Assembly: GCF_003112735.1 (NCBI RefSeq)
Contig: NZ_BFBR01000005.1
Span: 62,001-126,000, forward strand
Direction: 5' to 3'
DNA: 64,000 bases
Source of the DNA: Candidatus Phycosocius bacilliformis
GTDB lineage: Bacteria > Pseudomonadota > Alphaproteobacteria > Caulobacterales > Aquidulcibacteraceae
The position numbers and the translations under genes are program-made. The notes under the pieces were generated by a model. That model ran no database searches, was not told the origin of the DNA, and was given only the letters and a program-made list of their open reading frames with translations. This document shows positions 1 to 8,160 of this stretch, one piece after another (position 1 is the first letter of the stretch; every line of letters starts with the position of its first letter).

Positions 1-1
1 G

Positions 2-232
2 CGGCACGCAGGCGTGGGTGTCCTTGGACCTGTGACACAGCGCGATTTCCTCATCGGACTGGGGATCATCGCCCGGCGCGATGCCCTCATTCGCGCAAAC
101 CCCCACTGCGAATCTGACATGACTCTGAGTGTGGAAAGACTGATTGGAGAAGCGCATATGGGCGGGCTGTTCCATGTGGTCGCCCTTGAGTCCTCCCTCA
201 ATGCTGCCGATGGGCCACCAATTGGACTTTAG
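2..232 (+). CDS. MidA-like SAM-dependent methyltransferase, C-terminal fragment
   Basis: Only the last 76 or so codons lie in the window; the reading frame is open from base 2 to a TAG at 230-232. The tail carries the pattern typical of the COG1565/MidA (NDUFAF7-type) protein arginine methyltransferase C-terminus: GPVTQRDFL followed by a short helix and a closing MGGLFHVVAL block. In the family this end packs against the SAM-binding domain, which is missing here because it lies upstream. The stop is six bases before the pgeF start, so the two are very likely one transcript. In many alphaproteobacteria the order is lgt, midA, pgeF, which supports the call. The catalytic part cannot be assessed. 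Confidence 0.75.
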   Translation, partial: RHAGVGVLGPVTQRDFLIGLGIIARRDALIRANPHCESDMTLSVERLIGEAHMGGLFHVVALESSLNAADGPPIGL

Positions 233-238
233 ACTTCC

Positions 239-1066
239 ATGCAAGACCTTGCCACCAAAGCCACCTCAACCCCAGATGCGGAAGAGGTCATCTATGATCT
301 CGCCCCGGTTCGCTCTGCCATGCTGTCACAATTGGCAGGCTTTGAGCATGGATTTTATGGCCGCGTCGGTGGGGTATCGTCTGGGATTTATGAAAGCCTG
401 AACTCGGGTCCGGGCTCGCAGGATGATCCTGCCAATGTGGCTGAAAACCGGCGGCGGATTGCCACACATCTTGGCGTGTCTCCTGACCGCCTATTGTCTG
501 CCTATCAAGTTCATGGTGCCGATGCGCTGCTGGTTGATGGCCCCTTCCAAGGTGAGCGGCCCCAAGTTGATGCATTGGTGACACGCTGCCCCTCGATTGC
601 GCCCTCCGTCTTGACCGCTGATTGCGCCCCTGTGCTGTTTGCAGACCCTGCGGCGCGGATTGTGGCGGCTGCCCACGCGGGCTGGAAAGGTGCTTTGGGA
701 GGCATTTTGGAGGCTACTTTGGCCCGCATGATCAAGCTGGGCGGCGCGCCTGGTCGGATCGTGGCCGCGATTGGGCCCTGCATCGCCCAAGCCAGCTACG
801 AAGTCGGCCCTGAATTTGTTGCCCGCTTTGTCGCAGCTGATCCGGCCAATGAGCGTTTCTTTATCCCCGGTGAAGATGATCGGTCGCTGTTTGATTTGAA
901 GCGCTATTGTGCCGCTCGCTTGCGCGCTGCCGGTCTTGGTGCCGTAGATATTCTGCCTCATGATACATGTGCAGAGACGTCGGTCTTTTTCTCCAACCGT
1001 CGGCGTAATCTGGCAGGGGAAGCCGATTATGGCCGCAATCTGTCTGCCATTCGTATCGCGCGATAG
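239..1066 (+). CDS. pgeF: Laccase-domain purine nucleosidase/peptidoglycan editing factor (YfiH family)
   Basis: A 275-residue protein of the COG1496/YfiH family. Family members were once called polyphenol oxidases; later work links them to purine nucleoside metabolism and to excluding L-Ser from peptidoglycan precursors. Visible family landmarks are the FYGRVGGVSSG N-terminal block, QVHGAD around residue 90, TADCAP around 125 and HAAHAGWKG around 140, which supply the Cys and His metal ligands, then the ASYEVGPEF block and a final SVFFSNRR. Length is normal for the family. The ATG at 239 follows the upstream methyltransferase stop by six bases, so translation is probably coupled. Family membership is certain from motifs; the physiological role is inferred. 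Confidence 0.9.
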   Translation: MQDLATKATSTPDAEEVIYDLAPVRSAMLSQLAGFEHGFYGRVGGVSSGIYESLNSGPGSQDDPANVAENRRRIATHLGVSPDRLLSAYQVHGADALLVDGPFQGERPQVDALVTRCPSIAPSVLTADCAPVLFADPAARIVAAAHAGWKGALGGILEATLARMIKLGGAPGRIVAAIGPCIAQASYEVGPEFVARFVAADPANERFFIPGEDDRSLFDLKRYCAARLRAAGLGAVDILPHDTCAETSVFFSNRRRNLAGEADYGRNLSAIRIAR

Positions 1067-1169
1067 CATGGGAAGGCTTGCCTACGGGCCTATGTCTCTC
1101 TAATCGACCGCCTTAGGCAACAGTGCGAGTCTTGCGCCTCGCTTGGCGTCTGGAGGGGGACAGATCACC

Positions 1170-2102
1170 ATGAAATTGCTGGCCGGTAATGCCAATCTTC
1201 CGCTGGCGTCCGCCATTGCGGATTATCTCGACGTGCCATTGACCCGCGCCCAAGTGCGCCGCTTTGCCGACAATGAGATTTTCGCCACAATTGATGAAAA
1301 TGTGCGCGGTGAAGACGTTTTTATCATCCAGTCGACCAGCGCGCCGGCCAATGACCATTTGATGGAATTGCTGATCTGTATGGATGCGCTGCGTCGGGCT
1401 TCCGCCCGCCGGATCACCGCCGTGCTGCCCTATTTCGGCTATGCCCGTCAGGACCGCAAGACCGGTGGCCGCACCCCGATTTCGGCCAAGCTAGTGGCCA
1501 ATCTGATCACCACGGCCGGGGCAGACCGGGTGCTGACCATGGAATTGCACGCCGGCCAAATCCAAGGCTTTTTCGACATTCCCACCGATAATCTCTTCAT
1601 CACCAACACGATGGAGCGCGACATTCGGCAAAACTACAAGACCGATGATCTGATGATCGTCTCCCCCGATGTCGGCGGTGTGGTGCGCGCCCGCGCGCTG
1701 GCCAATCGTTTGGGGGCTGATTTGGCCATTGTCGACAAGCGCCGCGAACGGGCGGGCGAGAGCGAAGTGATGAATATTATCGGCGATGTTTCGGGGCGGG
1801 CCTGCATCCTGTTTGACGACATCGTCGATTCTGCAGGCACTTTGTGTAATGCCGCAGCCGCCATGATGGAGAAAGGTGCGGCCTCTGTGTCGGCCTATGT
1901 TGCCCATGGCGTGTTGTCGGGCGGGGCGTTCGACCGGGTCGACAAGTCGGCCTTGAAGGAATTGGTTGTATCCAACTCCATCGACCATGCCGATCGTTTC
2001 ACCACATCCAGCAAGGTGCGCTGCGTCACCGTCGCGCCCCTGATCGGAGAGGCCATCCGGCGCATCGCCAATGAAGAAAGCGTGTCGAAACTGTTTGATT
2101 AG
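1170..2102 (+). CDS. prs: Ribose-phosphate pyrophosphokinase (PRPP synthetase)
   Basis: Makes PRPP from ribose 5-phosphate and ATP, feeding purine, pyrimidine, NAD, His and Trp synthesis; cytosolic. The 310-residue product has the class I features: [17 protein letters not shown] near residue 30, the ATP-site block [10 protein letters not shown] near 90, the GG-less Rossmann linker SPDVGG near 165, and the PRPP-binding loop DDIVDSAGT beginning at residue 216. The ATG at 1170 is chosen over an upstream TTG because a strong GGAGGGG ribosome site ends about 11 bases before it and because the protein then begins like other Prs proteins. A short inverted repeat spans the stop codon (2100-2117), between this gene and the convergent gene at 2115. 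Confidence 0.95.
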   Translation: MKLLAGNANLPLASAIADYLDVPLTRAQVRRFADNEIFATIDENVRGEDVFIIQSTSAPANDHLMELLICMDALRRASARRITAVLPYFGYARQDRKTGGRTPISAKLVANLITTAGADRVLTMELHAGQIQGFFDIPTDNLFITNTMERDIRQNYKTDDLMIVSPDVGGVVRARALANRLGADLAIVDKRRERAGESEVMNIIGDVSGRACILFDDIVDSAGTLCNAAAAMMEKGAASVSAYVAHGVLSGGAFDRVDKSALKELVVSNSIDHADRFTTSSKVRCVTVAPLIGEAIRRIANEESVSKLFD

Positions 2103-2114
2103 GGGCGCAAAGCC

Positions 2115-2432
2115 CTAGCGCGGGCGACCCGAAAGCCGAACACCAAACCAGCCCGTCACCGTCGTCACAAGTTTGCGCACGCTCCGGCCCGGTTTGAGCA
2201 GATCATAAACTATGTATGCCGGATCGGTTTCACCATGTCGGCGCGATACCATGCCCAAATCTTCCAGCTCCCGCATGAGACGGCTGAGTTCATCAGGGCG
2301 AACATGGCTAAACTGACGCACAAGGTCTTCATGGCGGATGCGATCATCTTCCATCGCCGCCAAAATCTCGGCCCCAAATTGGGCAAGCTCAGGGGACATG
2401 GCTTGAGGTGCTTTGGCGGGCGTGAAAAACAT
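2115..2432 (-). CDS. Hypothetical small protein, possible winged-helix fold
   Basis: A 105-residue protein that I do not recognise by name. The centre (roughly residues 25-75) alternates helices in a pattern compatible with a winged helix: an AEILAAMEDDRIRHEDLV stretch, then SRLMRELEDLGMVSRRHGE, then a possible wing. The C-terminus is basic with a Trp-Phe-Gly segment. Codon use and GC content match the neighbours, so it is likely a real gene. The ATG at 2432 is preferred because AAGG lies seven bases upstream; a GTG at 2474 would add 14 residues but overlaps a perfect inverted repeat. It converges on prs with 12 bases between stops. A DNA-binding role is an inference only. Confidence 0.55.
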   Translation of the reverse strand: MFFTPAKAPQAMSPELAQFGAEILAAMEDDRIRHEDLVRQFSHVRPDELSRLMRELEDLGMVSRRHGETDPAYIVYDLLKPGRSVRKLVTTVTGWFGVRLSGRPR

Positions 2433-2466
2433 ATGTTGGCCTTGACCCCTGCTGTAACCCAAATGG

Positions 2467-2493
2467 GCATGCACGCGGGGTCAGCGTGCATGC
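2467..2493. repeat. Perfect inverted repeat upstream of the 2115 gene
   Basis: GCATGCACGC at 2467-2476 is mirrored exactly by GCGTGCATGC at 2484-2493 with a seven-base spacer. It sits 35 bases upstream of the preferred start of the minus-strand small gene, so it could be an operator or a 5' leader hairpin. The sequence shows only the symmetry; the role is inference. Confidence 0.45.
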
Positions 2494-2940
2494 AGGCTTA
2501 ATCCTTACACTTAACTGGTTGAGAATTTGGATAACACGCCAGTGCCGCCTTCCAAGCCCGTCATCCCCACTGGAACGGAGCGAAGCGAGGAGCGGTGACA
2601 CCTCCGCGCATTTGAGGCATGCGGTCCCAGATCGGCTTTACCGTCCGGGATGGCCGCGCTTTGGTGAAATCTGTGTCCCATCAAAATGGATCATCGATCC
2701 TTGCCGCAACATCTGAGTTGTCACAAGTTCCCATTCTTCGAAGTCCGATCGCATCGCGACACAGCAAAGCTGCGCACATGACCACCGATCTGTCGCACAA
2801 ACAATTGAGATAGCGGTTTGGCTGACCCGGCGGGTCAGCCTACCGCATCCAAGGGGGAAAAGAACTCGAAAGCCGCCGATGCAAGGCGCATTGCGAAAAC
2901 CATTTTCAGGTTGCAAAAATCGCAAATTTACTCAAAAGTC

Positions 2941-2967
2941 AAAGGCGGCCCACAAGGAGCCGCCTTT
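2941..2967. terminator. Probable bidirectional terminator downstream of icd
   Basis: AAAGGCGGC at 2941-2949 pairs perfectly with GCCGCCTTT at 2959-2967 across a nine-base loop. Read on the minus strand (the icd direction) the stem ends in TTTGACTTTTG; on the plus strand it ends in TTTCTCTTG. The icd stop is about 190 bases away. Confidence 0.45.
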
Positions 2968-3153
2968 CTCTTGTCCCCAAGGGGTGTGGGTCTAAGCCCA
3001 GTGACCGTTTCCCGAGGCACTCAACCAAAACCTACCAAAAAGACCTTAAATCATCAAGATGATTTCTGGTAAGTGCGCGACCCTAGCCGGTCGCAGATCA
3101 CCACTTAAAGCCCCCGGCAGACCATTCGGCCTGCCGGAAGAGCCTAAAGCGTC

Positions 3154-4368
3154 TTACTCTGCCATGGACGCTTCGAGATTGGCGGCGACTTTCTTCAAGA
3201 AGCCTTCGGTCGACAGCCAGGATTGCTCATCACCCACCAGCAAGGCCAAGTCCTTGGTCATGAAGCCTGCTTCGACGGTGGCGATCACCACTTCTTCGAG
3301 CTTGGTCGCGAACGTCATGAGTTGGGCATTGTCATCCAGCTTGGCGCGGTGGGCGAGGCCACGGGTCCAGGCAAAGATCGAGGCAATCGAATTGGTGGAG
3401 GTTTGCTCACCGCGCTGATGCTGGCGATAATGGCGTGTCACGGTGCCGTGGGCGGCTTCTGATTCCAGCACTTTGCCATCGGGTGTCATCAGAACCGAGG
3501 TCATAAGGCCAAGCGAGCCAAAGCCTTGGGCCACCGTGTCGGACTGCACGTCGCCATCATAATTCTTACACGCCCACACAAAGCCACCCGACCACTTCAT
3601 CGCCGAGGCCACCATGTCATCGATCAGGCGATGCTCATACACAAGGCCCAATTCTTTGAATTGGGCGGCATAATGGGCGTCGAACACTTCTTGGAAAATG
3701 TCTTTGAAGCGGCCGTCATAGGCTTTCATGATGGTGTTTTTGGTCGACAGATAGACCGGATATTGCCGCGCCAAACCAAAGGCGAAGCTGGCATGAGCAA
3801 AGTCGCGGATCGACTCGTCAAGATTATACATGGCCATTGCCACACCCGCGCCGGGATAGTCGAAGACTTCATGCTCGATCACCTGGCCGTCTTCGCCAAC
3901 AAATTTGATGGTGAGCTTGCCGGGGCCGGGCACTTTAAAATCTGTCGCCTTATATTGATCGGCGAAAGCGTGACGGCCGATGATGATGGGCTTGGTCCAG
4001 CCTGGCACCAAGCGGGGGACGTTTGAGCAAATGATGGGCTCGCGGAACACCACCCCGCCCAGAATGTTGCGGATGGTGCCGTTGGGCGACTTCCACATCT
4101 TCTTCAGCTTGAATTCTTCCACGCGGGCTTCATCAGGTGTGATGGTGGCACATTTGATGCCCACGCCATGCTTTTGAATGGCCTTGGCAGCATCAATCGT
4201 GACCTGATCGTCGGTGGCGTCACGGTTTTCAATCGACAGGTCGTAATACTCAATCTGCAAATCCAAATAGGGCAGGATCAAATGATCCTTGATCATCTGC
4301 CAGATGATCCGGGTCATCTCATCGCCATCGAGATCGACAACAGGATTAGCAACTTTGATCTTCGCCAT
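3154..4368 (-). CDS. icd: NADP-dependent isocitrate dehydrogenase, eukaryote-like subfamily
   Basis: Oxidatively decarboxylates isocitrate to 2-oxoglutarate in the TCA cycle, making NADPH. The 404-residue length and sequence belong to the eukaryote-like homodimeric subfamily common in alphaproteobacteria ([23 protein letters not shown] at the N-terminus, with the later [19 protein letters not shown] substrate-binding block around residue 95, NYDGDVQSD metal-binding region around 270, and [15 protein letters not shown]-binding block around 308). The ATG at 4368 is chosen because AAGGGG lies seven bases upstream and it gives the family-standard MAKIKV start; an in-frame ATG seven codons earlier has no such site. 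Divergent from trmJ, with about 120 bases for both promoters. Confidence 0.95.
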   Translation of the reverse strand: MAKIKVANPVVDLDGDEMTRIIWQMIKDHLILPYLDLQIEYYDLSIENRDATDDQVTIDAAKAIQKHGVGIKCATITPDEARVEEFKLKKMWKSPNGTIRNILGGVVFREPIICSNVPRLVPGWTKPIIIGRHAFADQYKATDFKVPGPGKLTIKFVGEDGQVIEHEVFDYPGAGVAMAMYNLDESIRDFAHASFAFGLARQYPVYLSTKNTIMKAYDGRFKDIFQEVFDAHYAAQFKELGLVYEHRLIDDMVASAMKWSGGFVWACKNYDGDVQSDTVAQGFGSLGLMTSVLMTPDGKVLESEAAHGTVTRHYRQHQRGEQTSTNSIASIFAWTRGLAHRAKLDDNAQLMTFATKLEEVVIATVEAGFMTKDLALLVGDEQSWLSTEGFLKKVAANLEASMAE

Positions 4369-4491
4369 GTGTTTCCCCTTTTGGTCCACGCGTGGTGGCC
4401 TGCAAGTGATAGGTCCGCAAATCGGTTGGCTGGGCTATAGCACCTCCAGCGACGCGGAAAAGACGTCTTCAACAAGAGTGACTGTGACAAA

Positions 4492-5637
4492 ATGGCCAAA
4501 GATGCAGATGAGGGCGCGGCAATAGACGGGTTGGGTGATGCAGCAAGCAGCCCACAGGCCGGTCGACGGCTGGGTGTCGGGCCCAAAGGGCCTCTGTCCA
4601 AAGCCGAACAAGCTGCCCTGCCCGGCTGGGGTGCGGCCCCGGCCATTTGTCTGGTTGAGCCACAAATGGGCGAAAATATTGGTGCGACAGCCCGGTCCAT
4701 GGCCAATTTCGGCTTTGCAGAACTGATTCTGGTCAAGCCGCGGGACCCATGGCCCAATCCACGCGCCTGGGCGGTTTCACGCGGGGCAGAATGGCCGCTC
4801 GAACAGGCGCGCGTGGTCGACACGGCTGCAGAAGCCTTGGCGGACAAGACCTTTGTGGTCGCCACCACCGGCACGCCCCGGCAATTGGACAAGCCACTGG
4901 TCGGCCCGCGCGCTGCGGTGGCTTTGCTGCGCGAGGCGATGGGACGGGGTGAAAAGCCCGTGGTTTTGTTTGGGGCCGAACGCTCTGGCCTTGATAATGA
5001 TCTGATCATTGGCGCGGATGTGTTGATGACCTTTCCAGTCGATGGTCGCTTCCCCAGCCTGAATTTGGCCCAAGCTGTGGCCTGCTTTTGCTATGAATGG
5101 GCCAGCGGCACCGAAGCAGATGGCCCCCCTCCGGGCTGGATGATTGAGGAAAAAATCCCCGCCCCGCGCGCCGCGTTTGAGAGCTTCTTTGACCATTGGG
5201 TGCAAGAACTCGACACCACCCGCTTCTTCTGGCCCGATGATCGCAAGACCACCATGGTGGAAACCATGCGCAATGCCTTCATTCGGGGCCGCTTCACCAT
5301 GAATGAGATCAGCCTGATCCGCGGCGCGCTACGCTCTCTTGCCGGTGGTGCGCGTCGCCGCGCGATCGACAGTGACACACGCCTGATCCAGACCCGGTTG
5401 CAGACATGGATTGCCGGGCGGGCCGCAGGCGATCACGCCACGTGCGAGACGTGCCAGAGGGCCGATGCTGTCATCGGATCAGGCCCGACCACATGCACCC
5501 TCGTCACCATGGTCAGCGATGGCACGGATGCACTGGTATTGGTTCGCCAAGACGATGGCAGCCACGGCGTTTGGCAAATCCAATTGATCGATCGCTTGAT
5601 TGCAACAGCGAGCTACCAAGATTTCAGCCCGGCCTGA
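4492..5637 (+). CDS. trmJ: tRNA (cytidine/uridine-2'-O-)-methyltransferase TrmJ with C-terminal extension
   Basis: SpoU/TrmH-class SPOUT enzyme expected to 2'-O-methylate position 32 of tRNA. Motif 1 is LVEPQMGENIGATARSMANFGF at residues 54-75, motif 2 VVLFGAERSGLDN at 157-169, and motif 3 FPSLNLAQAVACFCYEW at 187-203; together these build the knot that binds SAM. At 381 residues it is much longer than the usual 240-280. About 45 residues precede the SPOUT domain, and after the normal C-terminal helical segment (to about residue 307) comes an extra tail of about 75 residues with a CETC pair (C318, C321) and a third Cys at 335. The ATG at 4492 is the first in frame; no strong ribosome site is visible. 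Confidence 0.85.
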   Translation: MAKDADEGAAIDGLGDAASSPQAGRRLGVGPKGPLSKAEQAALPGWGAAPAICLVEPQMGENIGATARSMANFGFAELILVKPRDPWPNPRAWAVSRGAEWPLEQARVVDTAAEALADKTFVVATTGTPRQLDKPLVGPRAAVALLREAMGRGEKPVVLFGAERSGLDNDLIIGADVLMTFPVDGRFPSLNLAQAVACFCYEWASGTEADGPPPGWMIEEKIPAPRAAFESFFDHWVQELDTTRFFWPDDRKTTMVETMRNAFIRGRFTMNEISLIRGALRSLAGGARRRAIDSDTRLIQTRLQTWIAGRAAGDHATCETCQRADAVIGSGPTTCTLVTMVSDGTDALVLVRQDDGSHGVWQIQLIDRLIATASYQDFSPA

Positions 5638-5644
5638 ACCGGGC
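5627..5644. terminator. Hairpin between convergent trmJ and acyltransferase
   Basis: GCCCGG at 5627-5632 pairs with CCGGGC at 5639-5644 around a six-base loop holding the trmJ stop. It is followed on the plus strand by CGTCCTTACTT. Placement between convergent genes suggests a shared terminator; there is no long T-run. Confidence 0.4.
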
Positions 5645-5649
5645 CGTCC

Positions 5650-6741
5650 TTACTTGGCGGGTTTGGCCGACATGAAAGCGGGCACATGGGTGCGCAGCCA
5701 GTTGCGGGCAGGCTTTTCGATCACTGCATGGGCGATGGCCGCTGCCACAATGCTGATCACCAGCGCCAAAGCGCCTGCCACCAGCGCCACGCCACCCTTG
5801 GGTTCACCAACCAAACGCTCAACAATCTGGTAGAAAGCGATATCCACCGGCAGATGCACCATATAAGCGGCAAACGAGATTTCTCCCAGATAAACCCAGG
5901 TCCGCGACGCCAAGACAGGTTTCTGATTGGCTTTAGAGGTTTCAGCCAAAAAGAAGACCACACCACACAAGCCCGGCCACAACCATTCTGAGGGCCAAGA
6001 CAGGCTAGCGGCAAACGCAATCCAAATGGTGCTGGCGGCCACGCCTAGGCCTGCAACCCCGGCTGGCAAGTGAAGGTGACGGCCTAACAGCCACAAGGCG
6101 ATCCCCATGCCAAAGCTGGGCACGATACGCAAAATCGCGCCCTGCCATGTCATGTCCATCAATTCAATCCCATGATGGGCCATCCAGGCGGCAAACAAGG
6201 CAAAGATGCCCGCCATCCACACCACACCCAGCCAGGGACGGCGAACAAACAGGCTGGCCACAAAGAAGCTGATCGGGAAAGTCAGATAGGCAAACCATTC
6301 AGCCGAAATCGACCAGGATGGAAAGTTCCACCCATCAGAGCCAACCACACCCCATGCGTGGATCAGCAAAAGATGGGCCGGGATTTGATCCACGACAAAG
6401 GCCTCGGCCTTGAAACTTGCCCCCACAAGGTTTCCCGCCGCCCAGATTGCAACAACCGCCAGAAGGCAAGCCACATGCAACGGATAGATGCGGGCCAGTC
6501 GGGCCCAGATAAAGTTTCGCCACGAAAAAGTCTTTGCCTCGACGTGGGGGCCATAGACATGTGCCAGCACAAAGCCTGACAAGATGAAAAACAAATCCAC
6601 CCCATAAGTCCCTGCCGCCACCAGACCAATCTGGTCACGTGGTCCCAAATCAAACCGCTCCCAAAAGAAGAAAATCAGCAGCCAGAACGCAGCAACAAAG
6701 CGCAGACCAGTCAAAGGGCGGATATCGGCAGGGTACAACAT
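5650..6741 (-). CDS. Acyltransferase-3 family membrane protein lacking the family histidine
   Basis: A 363-residue polytopic membrane protein of the acyltransferase-3 family (OafA/YrhL/NodX type), which moves acetyl or other acyl groups onto sugars of surface polysaccharides from the inner membrane. Family features are LTGLRFVAAFW at the start with the conserved Arg (R14), GVDLFFILSGFVLAHVY around residue 48, and WARLARIYPLHV around 80, followed by about nine hydrophobic helices. In the family a His 11 residues after that Arg is essential; here the position is Phe (F25), whereas the paralogue at 46811 has His. The start is preceded by a GAGG that could pair with the CCTC just before the ATG. 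The acceptor is unknown. Confidence 0.8.
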   Translation of the reverse strand: MLYPADIRPLTGLRFVAAFWLLIFFFWERFDLGPRDQIGLVAAGTYGVDLFFILSGFVLAHVYGPHVEAKTFSWRNFIWARLARIYPLHVACLLAVVAIWAAGNLVGASFKAEAFVVDQIPAHLLLIHAWGVVGSDGWNFPSWSISAEWFAYLTFPISFFVASLFVRRPWLGVVWMAGIFALFAAWMAHHGIELMDMTWQGAILRIVPSFGMGIALWLLGRHLHLPAGVAGLGVAASTIWIAFAASLSWPSEWLWPGLCGVVFFLAETSKANQKPVLASRTWVYLGEISFAAYMVHLPVDIAFYQIVERLVGEPKGGVALVAGALALVISIVAAAIAHAVIEKPARNWLRTHVPAFMSAKPAK

Positions 6742-6972
6742 AGGAGGGATTTCCTCGCGATAAACAGATCAAATGGTCGGCTGTGCAGGGCCTGACATGC
6801 GCGCGTGTCTCGACTTAAGTCAACCGACAGGGACCTCATTTCCCCCGCAAAACATATGCCGTTGCGAACACAAGACGCAGGCATTCCCATCAAGGGCTCG
6901 ACTTTTAGGTGATTTCCTGCAATCAGCACGGCTTCACTCAGCCGCCCGGGAGGGCCGCAAGGCGCAAGCACG

Positions 6973-8160
6973 ATGACCTATGATCCAACTGATGACACAC
7001 GCGACCGGGCCGACAGCCGCGCGCCGCGAAAGGCCAGGCCACAGCGGCACTCAAAAGCACCGCACTTAGGCTCAACCAGTGCCGGTGGTCGCAGCACGCC
7101 GCCCGCCGCCCCGACATCGGTCAAATCCCCCATGCCAAAGGCTGAAGGCCAGAGCGAGCGCGCCGGCGAACGCATCGCCAAGGCTCTGGCGCGCGCCGGT
7201 CTCTGCTCGCGCCGCGAAGCTGAACGCTGGATTGAAGAAGGCCGCATCAGCGTCAATGGTAAAGTGCTTGAAAGCCCTGCCTTCAACGTAACTGCCCAAG
7301 ACCGGATTTTGGTCGATGGCAAGCCGGTAGACGGGCCAGAGCCCACACGATTGTGGCGCTATCACAAGCCTGACGGTCTGGTGACGACGCACAAGGACCC
7401 CCAAGGCCGGGAGACGGTGTTTGATCATTTGCCCGAAGATTTGCCGCGGGTCATTTCGGTTGGCCGTCTGGATTTAAGTTCAGAAGGCTTGCTTCTTCTG
7501 ACCAATGACGGGGAATTGGCCCGGGCGCTGGAATTACCCTCCACAGGCTGGTTGCGACGGTATCGGGTGCGCGCTTTTGGTCGCGTCAGTCAGGAAGAAT
7601 TGGCCAAATTGGCCGATGGCATTACAGTGGACGGCATTAGTTATGGGCCGATGGAGGCCATTCTCGACCGGGCTGAAACCGCCAATGCGTGGATTACTGT
7701 GGCGATCCGCGAAGGCAAGAACCGCGAAGTTCGTCGGGTGCTTGAAGCCATTGGCTTGAAGGTCAATCGCCTGATCCGGGTGTCTTATGGGCCGTTTCAA
7801 TTGGGCAAAATGCCGCCCGGCAGCGTTGAGGAAGTCGCCCCATCTGCTTTAAAGGAAATGTTGGGTCCATTATTGCCAGCTGCACCCGATCGGGTCATGG
7901 CAAGGACTGCTCGCCCGCCTAAGCCCGACCTCGCGGCCAAACCGCCGACCAAACCCGACAGGCGCGGTCCCAAACCCCCGCCAAAATCTGCCAAGACACG
8001 GGTTAGTCTGTTGGAAGAAGAAGCATTGATCAGGGCGCGCCGTCAGGCAGGGGCTGGCACAGGCAAGCCAGCTGGCGGGCGTGGATCTCAGTCTGACCGA
8101 CGCCGATCAGGCCCAAACCGAGCCCAGACTTCCACCAAACCGACAAAGCCAGCCAGATAA
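6973..8160 (+). CDS. rluB: 23S rRNA pseudouridine synthase RluB-like, with basic tails
   Basis: Isomerises a uridine in 23S rRNA (position 2605 in the E. coli enzyme). After a basic low-complexity N-terminus of about 60 residues come an S4 RNA-binding domain (ERIAKALARAGLCSRREAERWIEEGR, residues about 65-110) and the catalytic domain with GRLDLSSEGLLLLTNDG, whose Asp167 is the family nucleophile, and REGKNREVRRVLEAIG near 240. The last about 100 residues are rich in Pro, Lys and Arg, a common RNA-binding tail in alphaproteobacterial homologues. Its 3' end overlaps the convergent CPBP gene by 73 bases. RluB is distinguished from RluE/RluF here only by motif likeness and the S4 domain. Confidence 0.88.
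   Translation: MTYDPTDDTRDRADSRAPRKARPQRHSKAPHLGSTSAGGRSTPPAAPTSVKSPMPKAEGQSERAGERIAKALARAGLCSRREAERWIEEGRISVNGKVLESPAFNVTAQDRILVDGKPVDGPEPTRLWRYHKPDGLVTTHKDPQGRETVFDHLPEDLPRVISVGRLDLSSEGLLLLTNDGELARALELPSTGWLRRYRVRAFGRVSQEELAKLADGITVDGISYGPMEAILDRAETANAWITVAIREGKNREVRRVLEAIGLKVNRLIRVSYGPFQLGKMPPGSVEEVAPSALKEMLGPLLPAAPDRVMARTARPPKPDLAAKPPTKPDRRGPKPPPKSAKTRVSLLEEEALIRARRQAGAGTGKPAGGRGSQSDRRRSGPNRAQTSTKPTKPAR

Larger units (their letters stand above)
2433..3153. other. Intergenic region with several inverted repeats, no convincing gene
   Basis: About 720 bases separate the hypothetical gene and icd, both on the minus strand. No frame has gene-like codon use. The region holds a perfect 10-bp inverted repeat at 2467-2493, the short GGAGCGAAGCGAGGAGCGG repeat near 2578, a perfect 9-bp stem with a three-base loop at 2820-2840, a terminator-like hairpin at 2941-2967, an AAATCATC/GATGATTT palindrome at 3048-3065, and a CCGGCAG/CTGCCGG hairpin near 3113-3136. 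The last three lie downstream of icd and may end its transcript. An unannotated small RNA is possible between 2820 and 2970. Confidence 0.5.

Noticed and set aside
2638-2925. 95-residue minus-strand open frame before icd
   Set aside because: Codon use and composition do not match real genes here, and no start signal is seen.
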